DNA of 64,000 bases, from NCBI GenBank assembly GCA_033763835.1, contig JANRJS010000021.1, positions 124,001-188,000 of the forward strand. Direction: 5' to 3'. Positions within the stretch are counted from its first letter, which is position 1; the number at the start of each line of letters is the position of its first letter. Under the pieces are notes generated by a model. The model saw only the letters and a program-made list of their open reading frames with translations. It searched no databases and was not told where the DNA came from. This DNA comes from JAPKYZ01 sp033763835 (GTDB lineage: Bacteria > Acidobacteriota > Terriglobia > Bryobacterales > Bryobacteraceae). The position numbers and the translations under genes are program-made. This document shows, piece after piece, positions 17,769-27,134 of the stretch.

Positions 17769-19721
17769 TCAGTTAGTATTCGCGGCGCGCTTGTACGGCT
17801 CGCGCAGATACTTCGCCGCCTCTTCTTGCGCGCCCTGCGTGTTGTCTTTCGTGCGCAGCGCAAGATTGTATTCGTTCACCGCGCGCTCGCGCTGGCCGGT
17901 GACGTCGAAAATCTTCCCCAAGTGAATGCGCGACCAGACTTCCGTCCACTTCGGCTCCAGGTCGCCGTTTAGCGCCTCGCGAAAGGCGTTCGCCGCGCTC
18001 TGAAAGTTGTTCTGCAGGAAGAAAATCTCCGCGATCCGGTAGTGCGCCAGCGACGAATTGCGCGCCACGTCCAAAGCCTTCTGGTACTCCTTGAGCGCCT
18101 CGGGGAAATCGCTCACTTCGGCAAACTGCTCGCCGCGCCGGATCGCCACCGCGACCCGCACCTGCGGACTCCACCGCAACACCTTCCCATCGGGGTCGAG
18201 CGTCAGCTTCGTCGGTTTGCCGAACGTCTCGACCGCGAACTCGCTCGACGTGCCCGCTACCTCTACCATCTTGGTTTCGGGATTGCCTTCCGTTTCGATC
18301 TTCAACTCGGCGGGCATGCGGAAGGTATCCAAGTCTTGCGCCACTTTGCCGACCACGCGAAAGCCTTTCGCCGTGCGGAACACCGTGTATTCCAGCTTGA
18401 ATTCCGGCGCGCCCGACGATTCGATCCACTGCAGGAAAAAGTAGCCCAGGTCTTGCCCGACTTGCTCTTCGAACACTTTCCGCAGATTCTCCGTATTCGC
18501 GGATTTATTCGCGTAACGTTGTGCGAAAGCTTTCAGCGCCGCGAAGAATTTCTCGTCGCCCGCCACCAACCGCAGCATGTTGAATACCGCTGCGCCTTTG
18601 CCGCCCGTAATCGCCCAAAACTCCGGCGAGTAATCTTCGAGCCGCGCGGACTGGATCACGGGAGGCTCGGTGAGCGTCAAGGCTTCCGTGTAGGCGTCGC
18701 GAATTTCGGCATCGTATACACCCGCGCCGCCCGTTTCGTTGAGATACATCAACTCCGAGTAACGCGCGAGGCCGTTCGAAATCCAGATGTGATTGCGGGT
18801 GGTGGGCGACACCGAAACTCCCCACCATTGCCTCGCCAGTTGATTCGCGAGTCCTCGCGAGTTGACTTGTTGCCCGATCGTGCCCGGCGAAAGAAAAATC
18901 ATGCCCGGCGCCGAGTATCCCGCCGGCGCACCTTTCTCCGTCTCCACCAGAGTCAACGCGGTGGAAGGCGGCGGTCCGAACAAACCCGCGTAGTAGGACA
19001 AAATCTTGCCTACCTCATCGCCGTAAGCTTTCGCCATCGATGCGTTCTCGCGGAAGTAGATCGTCGAGTTCGCGCCTTGCGCCTGCACGCGCGCCGGTTC
19101 GCCGCGCACGATCGCCAGACTGCCGCCGAAGCCGGGCTGCGAGTATTTGACCTCCCACGTCACGCCGGTTGCGGTGGCCGAGCTGGTTTCAAGGCCGCCG
19201 CCCGTTACCTTGAATCCGGACGGAACGCCAATCAGAAACGTCGCCGTGTAACGGTCCGCTGTGTAATCGCTCACCGGGAACCAGCGAGCCGGGTACATCA
19301 GGTAGGCGAAATCGTTGCGGATCGCCGCGAAGCGGATGCCGAATACCGGAGACTCCTCCTGTCCCGAAAGCCGCCCGTCGTAGTTGATCACCACCGTCGC
19401 CGCTTGCCCCTTGGCCAGCGGTTCCGCGAAGTTCACCGTCAACGTAGATTCTTCGCCGCGCGTAGCGGAAAGCGCCTGCCCCGCGCCATCGACGACACCC
19501 GACACCTTTAACGCTTCGTTCAATTCGAACGTCGCCGCCCGGGTGCCGGCGTCGATCGGAAGGAATCGAATGGTGGCGCGAGCGGTGAGGCTCTGCGTGT
19601 TCATGTTCACCAGCGCCTCGACCTTCATATCTTCGACATCGATCCGCGCCCGCCGCGAAGTCTGCGCAAACGCAAGTCCTACGGCCGCCGCCGCTAACGC
19701 CACCGCTTTACCCAAGTGCAT
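17769..19721 (-). CDS. M1 aminopeptidase-like protein lacking catalytic residues, with C-terminal TPRs
   Basis: 650 residues, signal MHLGKAVALAAAAVGLAFAQ. N-terminal beta domain and a middle domain clearly related to M1 gluzincins (SRGLANQLARQWWGVSVSP, HIWISNGLARYSELMYL). The zinc motif HEXXH is replaced by NQLAR (293-297), and the third ligand, normally in NEG(F/L)A, reads SNGLA (316). All three zinc ligands and the catalytic Glu are therefore missing. The C-terminus carries about two to three tetratricopeptide repeats (LKEYQKALDVARNSSLAHYR, RAVNEYNLALRTKD). Probably a periplasmic binding or scaffold protein. Its start overlaps the lpxB end by 14 bases. Confidence 0.85.
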   Translation of the reverse strand: MHLGKAVALAAAAVGLAFAQTSRRARIDVEDMKVEALVNMNTQSLTARATIRFLPIDAGTRAATFELNEALKVSGVVDGAGQALSATRGEESTLTVNFAEPLAKGQAATVVINYDGRLSGQEESPVFGIRFAAIRNDFAYLMYPARWFPVSDYTADRYTATFLIGVPSGFKVTGGGLETSSATATGVTWEVKYSQPGFGGSLAIVRGEPARVQAQGANSTIYFRENASMAKAYGDEVGKILSYYAGLFGPPPSTALTLVETEKGAPAGYSAPGMIFLSPGTIGQQVNSRGLANQLARQWWGVSVSPTTRNHIWISNGLARYSELMYLNETGGAGVYDAEIRDAYTEALTLTEPPVIQSARLEDYSPEFWAITGGKGAAVFNMLRLVAGDEKFFAALKAFAQRYANKSANTENLRKVFEEQVGQDLGYFFLQWIESSGAPEFKLEYTVFRTAKGFRVVGKVAQDLDTFRMPAELKIETEGNPETKMVEVAGTSSEFAVETFGKPTKLTLDPDGKVLRWSPQVRVAVAIRRGEQFAEVSDFPEALKEYQKALDVARNSSLAHYRIAEIFFLQNNFQSAANAFREALNGDLEPKWTEVWSRIHLGKIFDVTGQRERAVNEYNLALRTKDNTQGAQEEAAKYLREPYKRAANTN

Positions 19722-20868
19722 GTCGATGTCTTTCGATCGTTTCCGCCGCGTGATCCGCCGCCAGTTCTAGGGGATCGCCGTCCGAGGCCAACGCCCGGGC
19801 GACACCAGCAAGGTCCTCGCGCATGGCGGCGCGAGCATCGGTGTCCGCTAACAACCGGTTCGCCTCGGCGGCAAGCCGTTCGCCGGTGGCATCGTCCTGG
19901 ATCAGTTCGGCGACGATTCGCCGTCCCGCCACCAGGTTCGCCATCGAGTAGAACGGCACTCTCACCATCCGCCGCCCCAACCACCACGTTAGCGCAGACA
20001 CTCGATAGAACGTGGCCATCGGCGCGCCCAGTAACGCGGCTTCGACGGTGACGGTTCCGCTGGCCGCCAAAGCTACGTCGCAATACGCCATCGAATCCCA
20101 GCTTTCGCCGCGCGCGATCCGCACGGCAGGTAACGCCTCGCGGATGAACCCATCGTCGAGTCCCGCCGGAGTGGCGAGTACGAACTGGGCTTCGATACGC
20201 GCCACAGTGTCTCGCAAGATTGGCAGGTGCCGGGCGATTTCGCCTGTCCGGCTTCCCGGTAACAGCGCTACCAGCGGCTTACCGAGCGCCAGTCCGTAGC
20301 GCGCGAAAAACTCCTCGCGGGTACCACGCGGCGCGATCAGGCGAGTTAAAGGATGCCCAATGTAGTGCGCGGCCACCCCAAACGACCGAAAAAATTCCTC
20401 CTCAAAAGGGAAGATGCACAAAAGCCGATCTACGTTTCTTCTGAGCGCGTTAACGCGACTTTTTCGCCACGCCCAGGCTTGCGGGGCGACGAGATACACA
20501 ACGGGGATTCCCCGGTCTTTCAGAGCTCGGGCGACTCGCAGATGAAAACCCGAGCTATCGGTGAGAATAGCGAGCGCCGGGCGTTCTTTTTCCGCCGCCG
20601 CGATCAGCTTGCGGTACTCGCCGTGGATCGCGGGAAGATGCTTTACCACTTCGACCAATCCCACCACCGCGAGTTTGCGCTGGTCGATGACGGCGCGCAC
20701 GCCTGCGGTTTCCATACGGGGGCCGGGGCAGCCGAAGAACTTAGCTTGGGGAAAACGGCGGCCAAGGGCACGCGTCACACCGGCCGCATACAAGTCGCCC
20801 GACGCCTCGCCCGCCGACACGAGAACCTTCAAGCCGGAACCTTCACTCCGGCTATTGTCCGCTACCAT
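19708..20868 (-). CDS. lpxB: Lipid-A-disaccharide synthase
   Basis: 386 residues, GT19 family. Joins UDP-diacylglucosamine and lipid X to make the lipid A disaccharide at the inner membrane. Motifs: VLVSAGEASGDLYAAGVTRA, PVVYLVAPQAWAWRKSRV, LLCIFPFEEEFF, VALLPGSRTGEIARHLPIL and ALAASGTVTVEAALLGAPM. The start could be ATG 20868 or an internal TTG near 20832, closer to the conserved N-terminus. No other lpx gene is adjacent; the usual lpxD-fabZ-lpxA cluster is elsewhere. Confidence 0.94.
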   Translation of the reverse strand: MVADNSRSEGSGLKVLVSAGEASGDLYAAGVTRALGRRFPQAKFFGCPGPRMETAGVRAVIDQRKLAVVGLVEVVKHLPAIHGEYRKLIAAAEKERPALAILTDSSGFHLRVARALKDRGIPVVYLVAPQAWAWRKSRVNALRRNVDRLLCIFPFEEEFFRSFGVAAHYIGHPLTRLIAPRGTREEFFARYGLALGKPLVALLPGSRTGEIARHLPILRDTVARIEAQFVLATPAGLDDGFIREALPAVRIARGESWDSMAYCDVALAASGTVTVEAALLGAPMATFYRVSALTWWLGRRMVRVPFYSMANLVAGRRIVAELIQDDATGERLAAEANRLLADTDARAAMREDLAGVARALASDGDPLELAADHAAETIERHRHALG

Positions 20869-20879
20869 TAGAGGGCACG

Positions 20880-21677
20880 ATGTCTTCCCCTCCGAACGCG
20901 GCCCTTCTGGCCGCGAACGCGATTCCCGTTTCCGAGTTTCTCGATAGCGTCGCGGGTGAAACGGTTCCGTTGAACAGCGCGTTCTCGTATTTCTTCTTCT
21001 CTGCGACGCCTACCGAAGAAGAGACCAAAGAGTTTCTTGACGAGCCCGCCGCCGCGTTGCCGCCCCGGGTTTTGGCGTTACTGCCACCGGTGCGATTGAT
21101 ATTCGTTCCGTTTCTCGAACGCCAGCCGGTCCGCCATAACGGGCGCAGAGGGTCGGGTGCGGCCATCGCTCTCCGGCGTCCCGCGCAGGAGCTCGCGCTA
21201 AACCATGCTACGCATTCCTCCGCCGAAGCCGAGACATTTCTCTTTGCTTTCGAGGATCGCGACGTCGGCGAATATCACTACCGGTTTTTTCAGTTCGTCT
21301 CGAGCCTGACCGCGGACCATTGGCCGGAAGAAGTGGAGAAGACTTACATGGACCTGATCCGGCAGGAACTCCGCAACAACGTCCATGGCGAAGCCGACGA
21401 ACTCAGTTGGGAGAAAAAGATCGCGCTTCTCGAGAAGCGTCCCGTTGGGGCGAAAAGCGCGCCGCACGCCTCGAATAAAGGCTTGCGCGACTACGCCCGG
21501 CAGTCGTTCATCGACACGCTGACGCTCTACCTGCATGGCATTTGCTGCGACCTGGATGTCGATACCGGTCCGCGCCAACTCGCCACGCGCCACATGCGCA
21601 AGCGCCTCGAATTGCTCGCCGAAGCGTTCCCGCCGCCGTCGGGTTACGCGGTGTTCCCGGAAGAGTTGAAGAAGTAG
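20880..21677 (+). CDS. Hypothetical protein
   Basis: 265 residues, ATG 20880 with GAGGG upstream. I recognise no family. No signal peptide or clear membrane segment; an N-terminal half with mixed Pro/Ala, then an amphipathic, charged C-terminal half (PEEVEKTYMDLIRQELRNNV, RQSFIDTLTLYLHGICCDLD). It starts 11 bases from the divergent lpxB start, so promoters for the two genes must lie within each other's coding sequence. Confidence 0.7.
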   Translation: MSSPPNAALLAANAIPVSEFLDSVAGETVPLNSAFSYFFFSATPTEEETKEFLDEPAAALPPRVLALLPPVRLIFVPFLERQPVRHNGRRGSGAAIALRRPAQELALNHATHSSAEAETFLFAFEDRDVGEYHYRFFQFVSSLTADHWPEEVEKTYMDLIRQELRNNVHGEADELSWEKKIALLEKRPVGAKSAPHASNKGLRDYARQSFIDTLTLYLHGICCDLDVDTGPRQLATRHMRKRLELLAEAFPPPSGYAVFPEELKK

Positions 21678-21686
21678 GATGGTGAT

Positions 21687-21869
21687 GTGACGCTGCGGGT
21701 GGTCTTGATCAAGTCGGAAGAAGGTTATGCCGTCTCTTGCCCGGCGCTCCTTGGGTGTCTTTCGCAAGGAGAGTCCCGTCAGGAGGCGCTGGACAACATC
21801 CGCGTGGCCATTCGGGAGTGGTTTGGTATCGAAGGTTCGGAGCCCGTTCCGGAAGTGGCCGAAGCGTAG
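21687..21869 (+). CDS. HicB-like (UPF0150) protein, no HicA partner
   Basis: 60 residues from GTG 21687, nine bases after the preceding stop. The sequence MTLRVVLIKSEEGYAVSCPA with LGCLSQGESRQEALDNIRVA is the partial RNase H fold of HicB antitoxins (Y.V.CP.L.GC...G.T..EAL.NI..A). No HicA double-stranded RNA-binding toxin is present on either side. The bases after its stop to 21930 encode a short open helix (LTLERFRELL) in another frame whose meaning is unclear. Orphan HicB proteins are common. Confidence 0.75.
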   Translation: MTLRVVLIKSEEGYAVSCPALLGCLSQGESRQEALDNIRVAIREWFGIEGSEPVPEVAEA

Positions 21870-21946
21870 GACGGACGCAATCGTCAGAGCGGCCGGTCTC
21901 ACGTTAGAGCGGTTTCGCGAATTGCTTTAACGCCGTTTCTTGAAGG

Positions 21947-22960
21947 CTACGGCTTAGCGGGTTTCGCTTCCGGCGGCTTCGGCGGCGCAACCTGCTGCTC
22001 GACCGGTCGCGGGCGAAAACGCTGCCGGACCACCGGTTTCGCGCTCGCCAGTTCCACCATCGCCGCCATCACCGCTTCGGATTGCGCGGGATCGGGTTCC
22101 AGCCAGTGGTGCCTACCCTCCGCCGAGGGCTTGAGAGTCAACTTGCCGCCGGTGCCGAGATCGAAAGTCCCCGCCGCCGAAGCACCGAAGTATTTCTTGT
22201 CGGTCCGCACGCAGTGCAAAGCCGCGAGCACTCCGGCCGCCGGAGCGTCTTTGTTTCCCGACGCGCGAAATGCGTCTACCACGGGGTGGTTTGGACTCCA
22301 CGCGAACGCCGTCTCGATGGCCGACGCCGGAAACCTGTATCGCTCACCCATCGACTCCGGCACGACGAAAATCGATCCCGGCCATTCGGCAAACAATGTC
22401 CCGGCGGAAGCCGGATGGGCGGCCAAACCACGTTCAACGGCCACTAAGTACCGGGCCTTGCGCGCGATCAGATCCTTCACACCCGGCAGCGCGAGCGCCG
22501 CCGCTAACGTCACCGCCGGACCCGCGAGGACCATCGCCGCGTTTTGATCGTGCTGCGCCGTGAAAGCGTTCCGAACCACGGCGGCGGGATCGGCCGTGTC
22601 CACTATTTTTTGGATGCCGTGCGGGTATATCGGAGCCCCGTCCGCGCCCTTGCGCGAGAGCGGCGCGGTCAGCATCGGAGTCTCCATTTTGGGGATGCCC
22701 GACGTCGCCATGCCGACCGGTAGCGTTCGCCCCGACGCCGCGAATTGCGCGCTCACCGCGCCCGCATAGAAGCGCCCTACCACTTCGCAAAACGCCGCGG
22801 ATGCCAGTGTCGGATTGGTGGTCGATACGGCCACGACGCGACACTCGTTTTTGCCGTCGAGCCCGTACAATACGGCGAGAGCCAGCGCGTCGTCGATCGA
22901 CTCGCCCATGTCGCAGTCGAAGACGACGCCCATCGGCGGTTTCGCGTTGCCGAACTGCAT
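21947..22960 (-). CDS. Nucleoside hydrolase-like protein
   Basis: 337 residues. N-terminal VVFDCDMGESIDDALALAVL carries the aspartate cluster that binds calcium in inosine-uridine nucleoside hydrolases (DxD...DD), followed by AVSTTNPTLASAAFCEVVGR. Hydrolyses the N-glycosidic bond of nucleosides in known members; many acidobacterial relatives act on unknown substrates. No signal peptide seen. The C-terminus is proline/lysine-rich (EQQVAPPKPPEAKPAKP). It follows the DUF1552 gene by six bases and is the last gene of that operon. Confidence 0.85.
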   Translation of the reverse strand: MQFGNAKPPMGVVFDCDMGESIDDALALAVLYGLDGKNECRVVAVSTTNPTLASAAFCEVVGRFYAGAVSAQFAASGRTLPVGMATSGIPKMETPMLTAPLSRKGADGAPIYPHGIQKIVDTADPAAVVRNAFTAQHDQNAAMVLAGPAVTLAAALALPGVKDLIARKARYLVAVERGLAAHPASAGTLFAEWPGSIFVVPESMGERYRFPASAIETAFAWSPNHPVVDAFRASGNKDAPAAGVLAALHCVRTDKKYFGASAAGTFDLGTGGKLTLKPSAEGRHHWLEPDPAQSEAVMAAMVELASAKPVVRQRFRPRPVEQQVAPPKPPEAKPAKP

Positions 22961-22966
22961 GGAATG

Positions 22967-24310
22967 CTACGCCAGATCGAGACCTTCGACGCGGCCCGTC
23001 GAGTCGCCGAAATGCTCTGCGTGAACGCCCATGCGATCCATCATTGTCAGGAACAGGTTCGACATCGGCGTCTCCTTGCGATAGACGATCCGGCGGCCCG
23101 TCTTGAAATGATTGCCGCCCTTACCGGCGATCAGCGTCGGCAGATCCTCGTGGGTATGGCGATTGCCGTCTGAAAGGCCCGCGCCGTAGACGATCATCGA
23201 ATTGTCGAGAACGTTCGAATCGCCTTCTTTCGCCGCCTTCAACTTGTCGAGCCACTTCGTGAATTGCTCCACGTGATACGTGTTGATCTGCGCGACTTTC
23301 TCCATCATCGCGGGGTCGTTGCGATGATGGGTGAGCGGGTGATGGCCGTCCGGGATGCCGATCTCGCGATAGGCGCGCGACGTTCCCTCGCGCGTCACCA
23401 GGAACGTCAGTACGCGCGTCTGATCGGCTTGGAATGCCACCGTAATCATGTCGGTCATCAGCTTAAAGTGCTCGGCAAAATCGGCCGGAACGCCGTAGGG
23501 CTTCGCCATGCCGGGGTCGATTTGCGAGTTGTCTTTTTCGGCCTTCGCGATCTGCGCCTCGATCTCGCGAATCGAGGTCAAATACTCGTCCAGCTTGCGT
23601 CGATCCGTCGGTCCCAGATTCGCTTGCAGACTGCGCGTATCTTCGGTGACGAAATCGAGGATGCTCCGCCGGAACTTGCCTTCGCGCGCCCGAGCTTCGG
23701 GACTGAGCGCGACGCCCTTGCCGAATAGCCGCTCGAACAGCGCTCGGGGGTCGAGAATCGGAGGCAGCGGCTGTGTTTCGCTGCGCCACGCGAGGTTATT
23801 CGTGTACGCGCAGGAGTAACCGGAATCGCAATCGCCCGCCTGCCGTGCGTCTTCGAGTCCCACTTCGAGCGAAGCGAAACGCGTCTGGCCGCCGGCTTGT
23901 TGCGCGACAATCTGATCGCAAGAAACGCCTACCTTGATATCGCTCACCGACTTGCGGGGCTGGACACCGGTCAGGTACGCGCCGCAGCAACGTCCGTGGT
24001 CGCCCGCACCGTCCAGCAAAGCCCGCCCGTTGTTGTGCGTGAGATTGCTCAGGACCGTAATGTTGTCTTTGTGCCGTTCGAGCGGCGCGAGAATGCGCGG
24101 CAGTTTGTCGAGCGGGCCCTCGTTCTCGGGCGTCCAGTGACGCATATCGATCCCGTTCGGAACGTAGACGAACGCCATGCGAACCGGCGCCTTGCCGGGA
24201 ATGCGGCTCGACGCCAGCGCCGGAGCCATCGCGTCCAAGGCGGGCAGCGCGATGGCCGCGCCCGCGCCACGCAGAAACATCCGTCTCGGAAGAGCTTTTC
24301 GGGTGATCAT
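22967..24310 (-). CDS. DUF1552 family exported protein
   Basis: 447 residues. Tat-like N-terminus (RKALPRRMFLRGAGAAIALP), then the DUF1552 hallmarks RMAFVYVPNGIDMRHWTPEN, NITVLSNLTHNNGRALLDGA and DHGRCCGAYLTGV, with HHPLTHHRNDPAMMEKVAQI further on. DUF1552 is predicted to be a relative of DUF1501 and regularly follows DUF1592-type cytochromes, as here with a 4-base overlap. Function unknown. Confidence 0.9.
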   Translation of the reverse strand: MITRKALPRRMFLRGAGAAIALPALDAMAPALASSRIPGKAPVRMAFVYVPNGIDMRHWTPENEGPLDKLPRILAPLERHKDNITVLSNLTHNNGRALLDGAGDHGRCCGAYLTGVQPRKSVSDIKVGVSCDQIVAQQAGGQTRFASLEVGLEDARQAGDCDSGYSCAYTNNLAWRSETQPLPPILDPRALFERLFGKGVALSPEARAREGKFRRSILDFVTEDTRSLQANLGPTDRRKLDEYLTSIREIEAQIAKAEKDNSQIDPGMAKPYGVPADFAEHFKLMTDMITVAFQADQTRVLTFLVTREGTSRAYREIGIPDGHHPLTHHRNDPAMMEKVAQINTYHVEQFTKWLDKLKAAKEGDSNVLDNSMIVYGAGLSDGNRHTHEDLPTLIAGKGGNHFKTGRRIVYRKETPMSNLFLTMMDRMGVHAEHFGDSTGRVEGLDLA

Positions 24311-26628
24311 CGAACGGCCAACTCCTTCGGCTTCTCTTTTGCCTGGCTGATCTCGCCCCGCCGCGATTGGAAGGGCAGGCTGCGCACGGTCTCTAGCAGC
24401 AGTGTCTCAAACCGGTAGCCCGTAGCGGCCAGCTTACGCTGAATGTCGTCCACGGTTCTCCGATCATATCTCTCAAGACCGCGCCCCAGGGCGTAGGTCA
24501 ACATTTTTTCCGTTAGACAACGCGCGAAGTCCGGGAGTTCGGCGTTGAGCAGCACGTTCATCTCGGCGGGCGTCGCGAACGACTTTCCATTGGGCAGCGT
24601 GCCGCCCACATCGATCGGGAATTTGCCGTCCGCCGTCCGCCACTTGCCGATCGCATCGTAATTCTCGAGTCCAAACCCAAGCACGTCCATCCGCGAATGG
24701 CACGAAGCGCAAGTGGGGTTCGAGCGGTGCTTTTCGAGCTGCTGCCGCATCGATCCCGCGTTACCCACCGCTTCTTCGTCAAGCGCCGGAACGTCCGGCG
24801 GCGGCGCAGGCGGCGGAGCCCCTAGGATATTCTGCAGGATGTACTTACCCCGAATGACGGGTGACGTACGGGTGGGATAGCTCGTGACGGTCAGTACGCT
24901 GGCGTGAGTGAGGATGCCGCCGCGCCGCCCATCGGTGAGTTCGACGCGCCGGAACTCAGGGCCGGTAACCCCTTCAATTCCATAGTGTTTCGCCAGCCGT
25001 TCGTTCAAGAACGTGTATTTGGCGTTGAGGAAATCCGACATCGGCCGGTTCTCGCGCAACAGCGATTCGAAGAACATGCGCGTTTCCGTTTTCATCGCCT
25101 CGCGCAATTCGGGCCCCCAGTCCGGGAACTTCTGCGGATCGGGCTTGACGCTCTCGAGGTTACGAACTTCAAGCCACTGCCCGGCGAAGTTCGTGGCGAA
25201 CGCGGCGGCTTTCGGATCGGCGAGCATCCGCTTCACTTGCTGGTCGAGCGCCGGTCGCAACTTCCGAGTCTCGGCCAATTTCAGCAACTCCTCGTCGGGC
25301 ATCGAACTCCACAGGAAATAACTGAGCCTAGAGGCGAGTTCGATGTCGGAAATCTGGTGTACCTTCACGGCGTCGTTCGGATCGGGGTCGCGTTCCACGC
25401 GGAACAGGAAGTGGGGCGAAACGAGCATCGCCCGGATCGCTAACTGGATGCCTTGATCGGTGCTAAGTCCTTCCGCTTTCGCGAGATCGACGAACCGGGC
25501 GAGTTTCGCGACTTCGGTAGCCGTCACCGGACGGCGGTAGGCTTTCCTCGCGAGCGTCGCAACGATTCGGTTGACGCAAGCCGCGCCGGTTTCCGGGTCG
25601 CATACGACGACCCTAGATCGCAGCGGGTGGCCGTCTTTCGACGGCTGCGGCCCGATAAACCGGATCATGTTGAGGAACTTGTTCTTCTGGTTGTTGAAAA
25701 CTTCCTTTTCGGACAACGTTTTGACGAACTCGTCGCCGATAAACCCGGCCCGGTACGTATGCTCGCCTTCAGTGAGCCGGATGCGGAATTCGGCTTCGGA
25801 GTACGGATTGAAGTACACCAGCCCGGAGGGTTTGGTCTCCACCGACATCGTGTGCACGAGCTTGCCGTCTACCCAAAATCCCAGTGTCACCGGGGCCGCA
25901 TCCTTGCCCCTTTCGCCCGGCATCCCAATAATCACCTGGTATTCGCCGTCCCAATCGAGGCGGCCCGTGGTCTCGACCGCCGAAGGCCCGACTCGACGTA
26001 AGTTCTTGTCTTTCAATTCGAAAGATACTTCCATCGGCTTGGGCATCGGGTCCCCGCCGATGGCCCGCGCGGCGATCCGCTCGGCGGCGTTCAGGTACTT
26101 TTCCATCAATACCGGCGACACAGTGAGCACGTCGCCGATGTTGTCGAATCCGTGGCCGGAGTCGTCGCTCGGGAAATCTTTGTCGGCTTGAAACTCGACG
26201 CCGAGGAGGTCGCGGATCGTGTTGGCGTACTCGGCGCGATTGAGGCGGCGGGCGGTCACCCGGCCGGGGTCGGGTTTCAAAGCTCGATCCGCGCGCTCGA
26301 ATTCGCCGCGCACAAAGCTCATCAACGCTTCGGCCTGCGTTGGATCGGGACGCGGAACGCCGGGCGGGGGCATCTCACCGGTGCGAATTTTCAGTACGAT
26401 CCGCTCCCAGCCTTCGCGGTACTGGTGGATAGAATCGGGAGTCGAAAAAGCCTTTAGATTCAATCCGCCGGACGCCATCCGTTCGTTATGGCACGGCGCG
26501 CAACTCTTCGAAAGCACCGGTTGCACGGCCTGCTCGAACTTACCGGTTTCGGCGGCGTTCGCCACCGCCGCGGCAAACACGGCTGCCACGGACACACGAA
26601 TCCCCATACTTGAGTAGATGCGCTTCAC
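24307..26628 (-). CDS. DUF1592-type exported cytochrome-like protein (DUF1587/1592/1588/1585)
   Basis: 773 residues with signal peptide. Order: PSCyt-like heme domain with CAPCH (SKSCAPCHNERMASGGLNL), DUF1587 (RLNRAEYANTIRDLLGVEF), a ligand-binding-like beta domain, DUF1595/1592 (FLWSSMPDEELLKLAETRKL), DUF1588 (RRGGILTHASVLTVTSYPTR) with a second heme motif CASCH, and DUF1585 (KMLTYALGRGLERYDR). Canonical domain set of planctomycete and Solibacter proteins. Probably a periplasmic redox protein paired with DUF1552; substrate unknown. Confidence 0.92.
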   Translation of the reverse strand: MKRIYSSMGIRVSVAAVFAAAVANAAETGKFEQAVQPVLSKSCAPCHNERMASGGLNLKAFSTPDSIHQYREGWERIVLKIRTGEMPPPGVPRPDPTQAEALMSFVRGEFERADRALKPDPGRVTARRLNRAEYANTIRDLLGVEFQADKDFPSDDSGHGFDNIGDVLTVSPVLMEKYLNAAERIAARAIGGDPMPKPMEVSFELKDKNLRRVGPSAVETTGRLDWDGEYQVIIGMPGERGKDAAPVTLGFWVDGKLVHTMSVETKPSGLVYFNPYSEAEFRIRLTEGEHTYRAGFIGDEFVKTLSEKEVFNNQKNKFLNMIRFIGPQPSKDGHPLRSRVVVCDPETGAACVNRIVATLARKAYRRPVTATEVAKLARFVDLAKAEGLSTDQGIQLAIRAMLVSPHFLFRVERDPDPNDAVKVHQISDIELASRLSYFLWSSMPDEELLKLAETRKLRPALDQQVKRMLADPKAAAFATNFAGQWLEVRNLESVKPDPQKFPDWGPELREAMKTETRMFFESLLRENRPMSDFLNAKYTFLNERLAKHYGIEGVTGPEFRRVELTDGRRGGILTHASVLTVTSYPTRTSPVIRGKYILQNILGAPPPAPPPDVPALDEEAVGNAGSMRQQLEKHRSNPTCASCHSRMDVLGFGLENYDAIGKWRTADGKFPIDVGGTLPNGKSFATPAEMNVLLNAELPDFARCLTEKMLTYALGRGLERYDRRTVDDIQRKLAATGYRFETLLLETVRSLPFQSRRGEISQAKEKPKELAVR

Positions 26629-26652
26629 GCACCAGAGATGTTACCGCAGCAA

Positions 26653-26937
26653 CTACTGAATTGGAGTATTAGAGGTACCGGCCGGTTCGAGGCGGATTTC
26701 CCCGAACATGCTCTCGTACTGCGCGACGTTCTGTTGCAGGAGGTTCGCCAGCGCTTTCGCCTGCTGCGGACTCACGTAGATTCCCTGGAACACGTTGAGC
26801 GTCACTGCGTCGGGAGAGGTTTGCGTCGCGGTGCCAAACATCAGAAACAAATCCCACAAACTCGGCCGGATCTGAACGCTATTGCAATACGACTCGCGAT
26901 ACTCCGGGGCGTTAACGGTGGTGATTTTCGGTTGCAT
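26653..26937 (-). CDS. DUF3467 family small protein
   Basis: 94 residues. YCNSVQIRPSLWDLFLMFG and FQGIYVSPQQAKALANLLQQ match the DUF3467 pattern (Y.N.....S..D..L.FG ... V..S...AK.L...L...I..YE). Members are small cytoplasmic proteins of unknown function. No operon partner: the tRNA lies just upstream and the DUF1592 gene starts 24 bases downstream. Confidence 0.82.
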   Translation of the reverse strand: MQPKITTVNAPEYRESYCNSVQIRPSLWDLFLMFGTATQTSPDAVTLNVFQGIYVSPQQAKALANLLQQNVAQYESMFGEIRLEPAGTSNTPIQ

Positions 26938-26957
26938 AGGGGAATGCGGGTGGGATA

Positions 26958-27034
<77 letters not shown>

Positions 27035-27134
27035 TCGCCAACTTACCCAGGATAACATCATTTTTCGCGCCGATACGGGTCTCGCCGCAGCTCGGAGATT
27101 GCCGCCGCACGCAAAGCTTGAAAGAATAGCGCCG

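Noticed and set aside
18042..19511. 489-codon plus-strand frame opposite the M1-like gene
   Set aside because: Shadow frame: no ribosome site, and the composition fits the complement of a coding strand.
21870..21946. HicA toxin after the HicB-like gene
   Set aside because: The short frame lacks the HicA double-stranded RNA-binding pattern and its conserved His.
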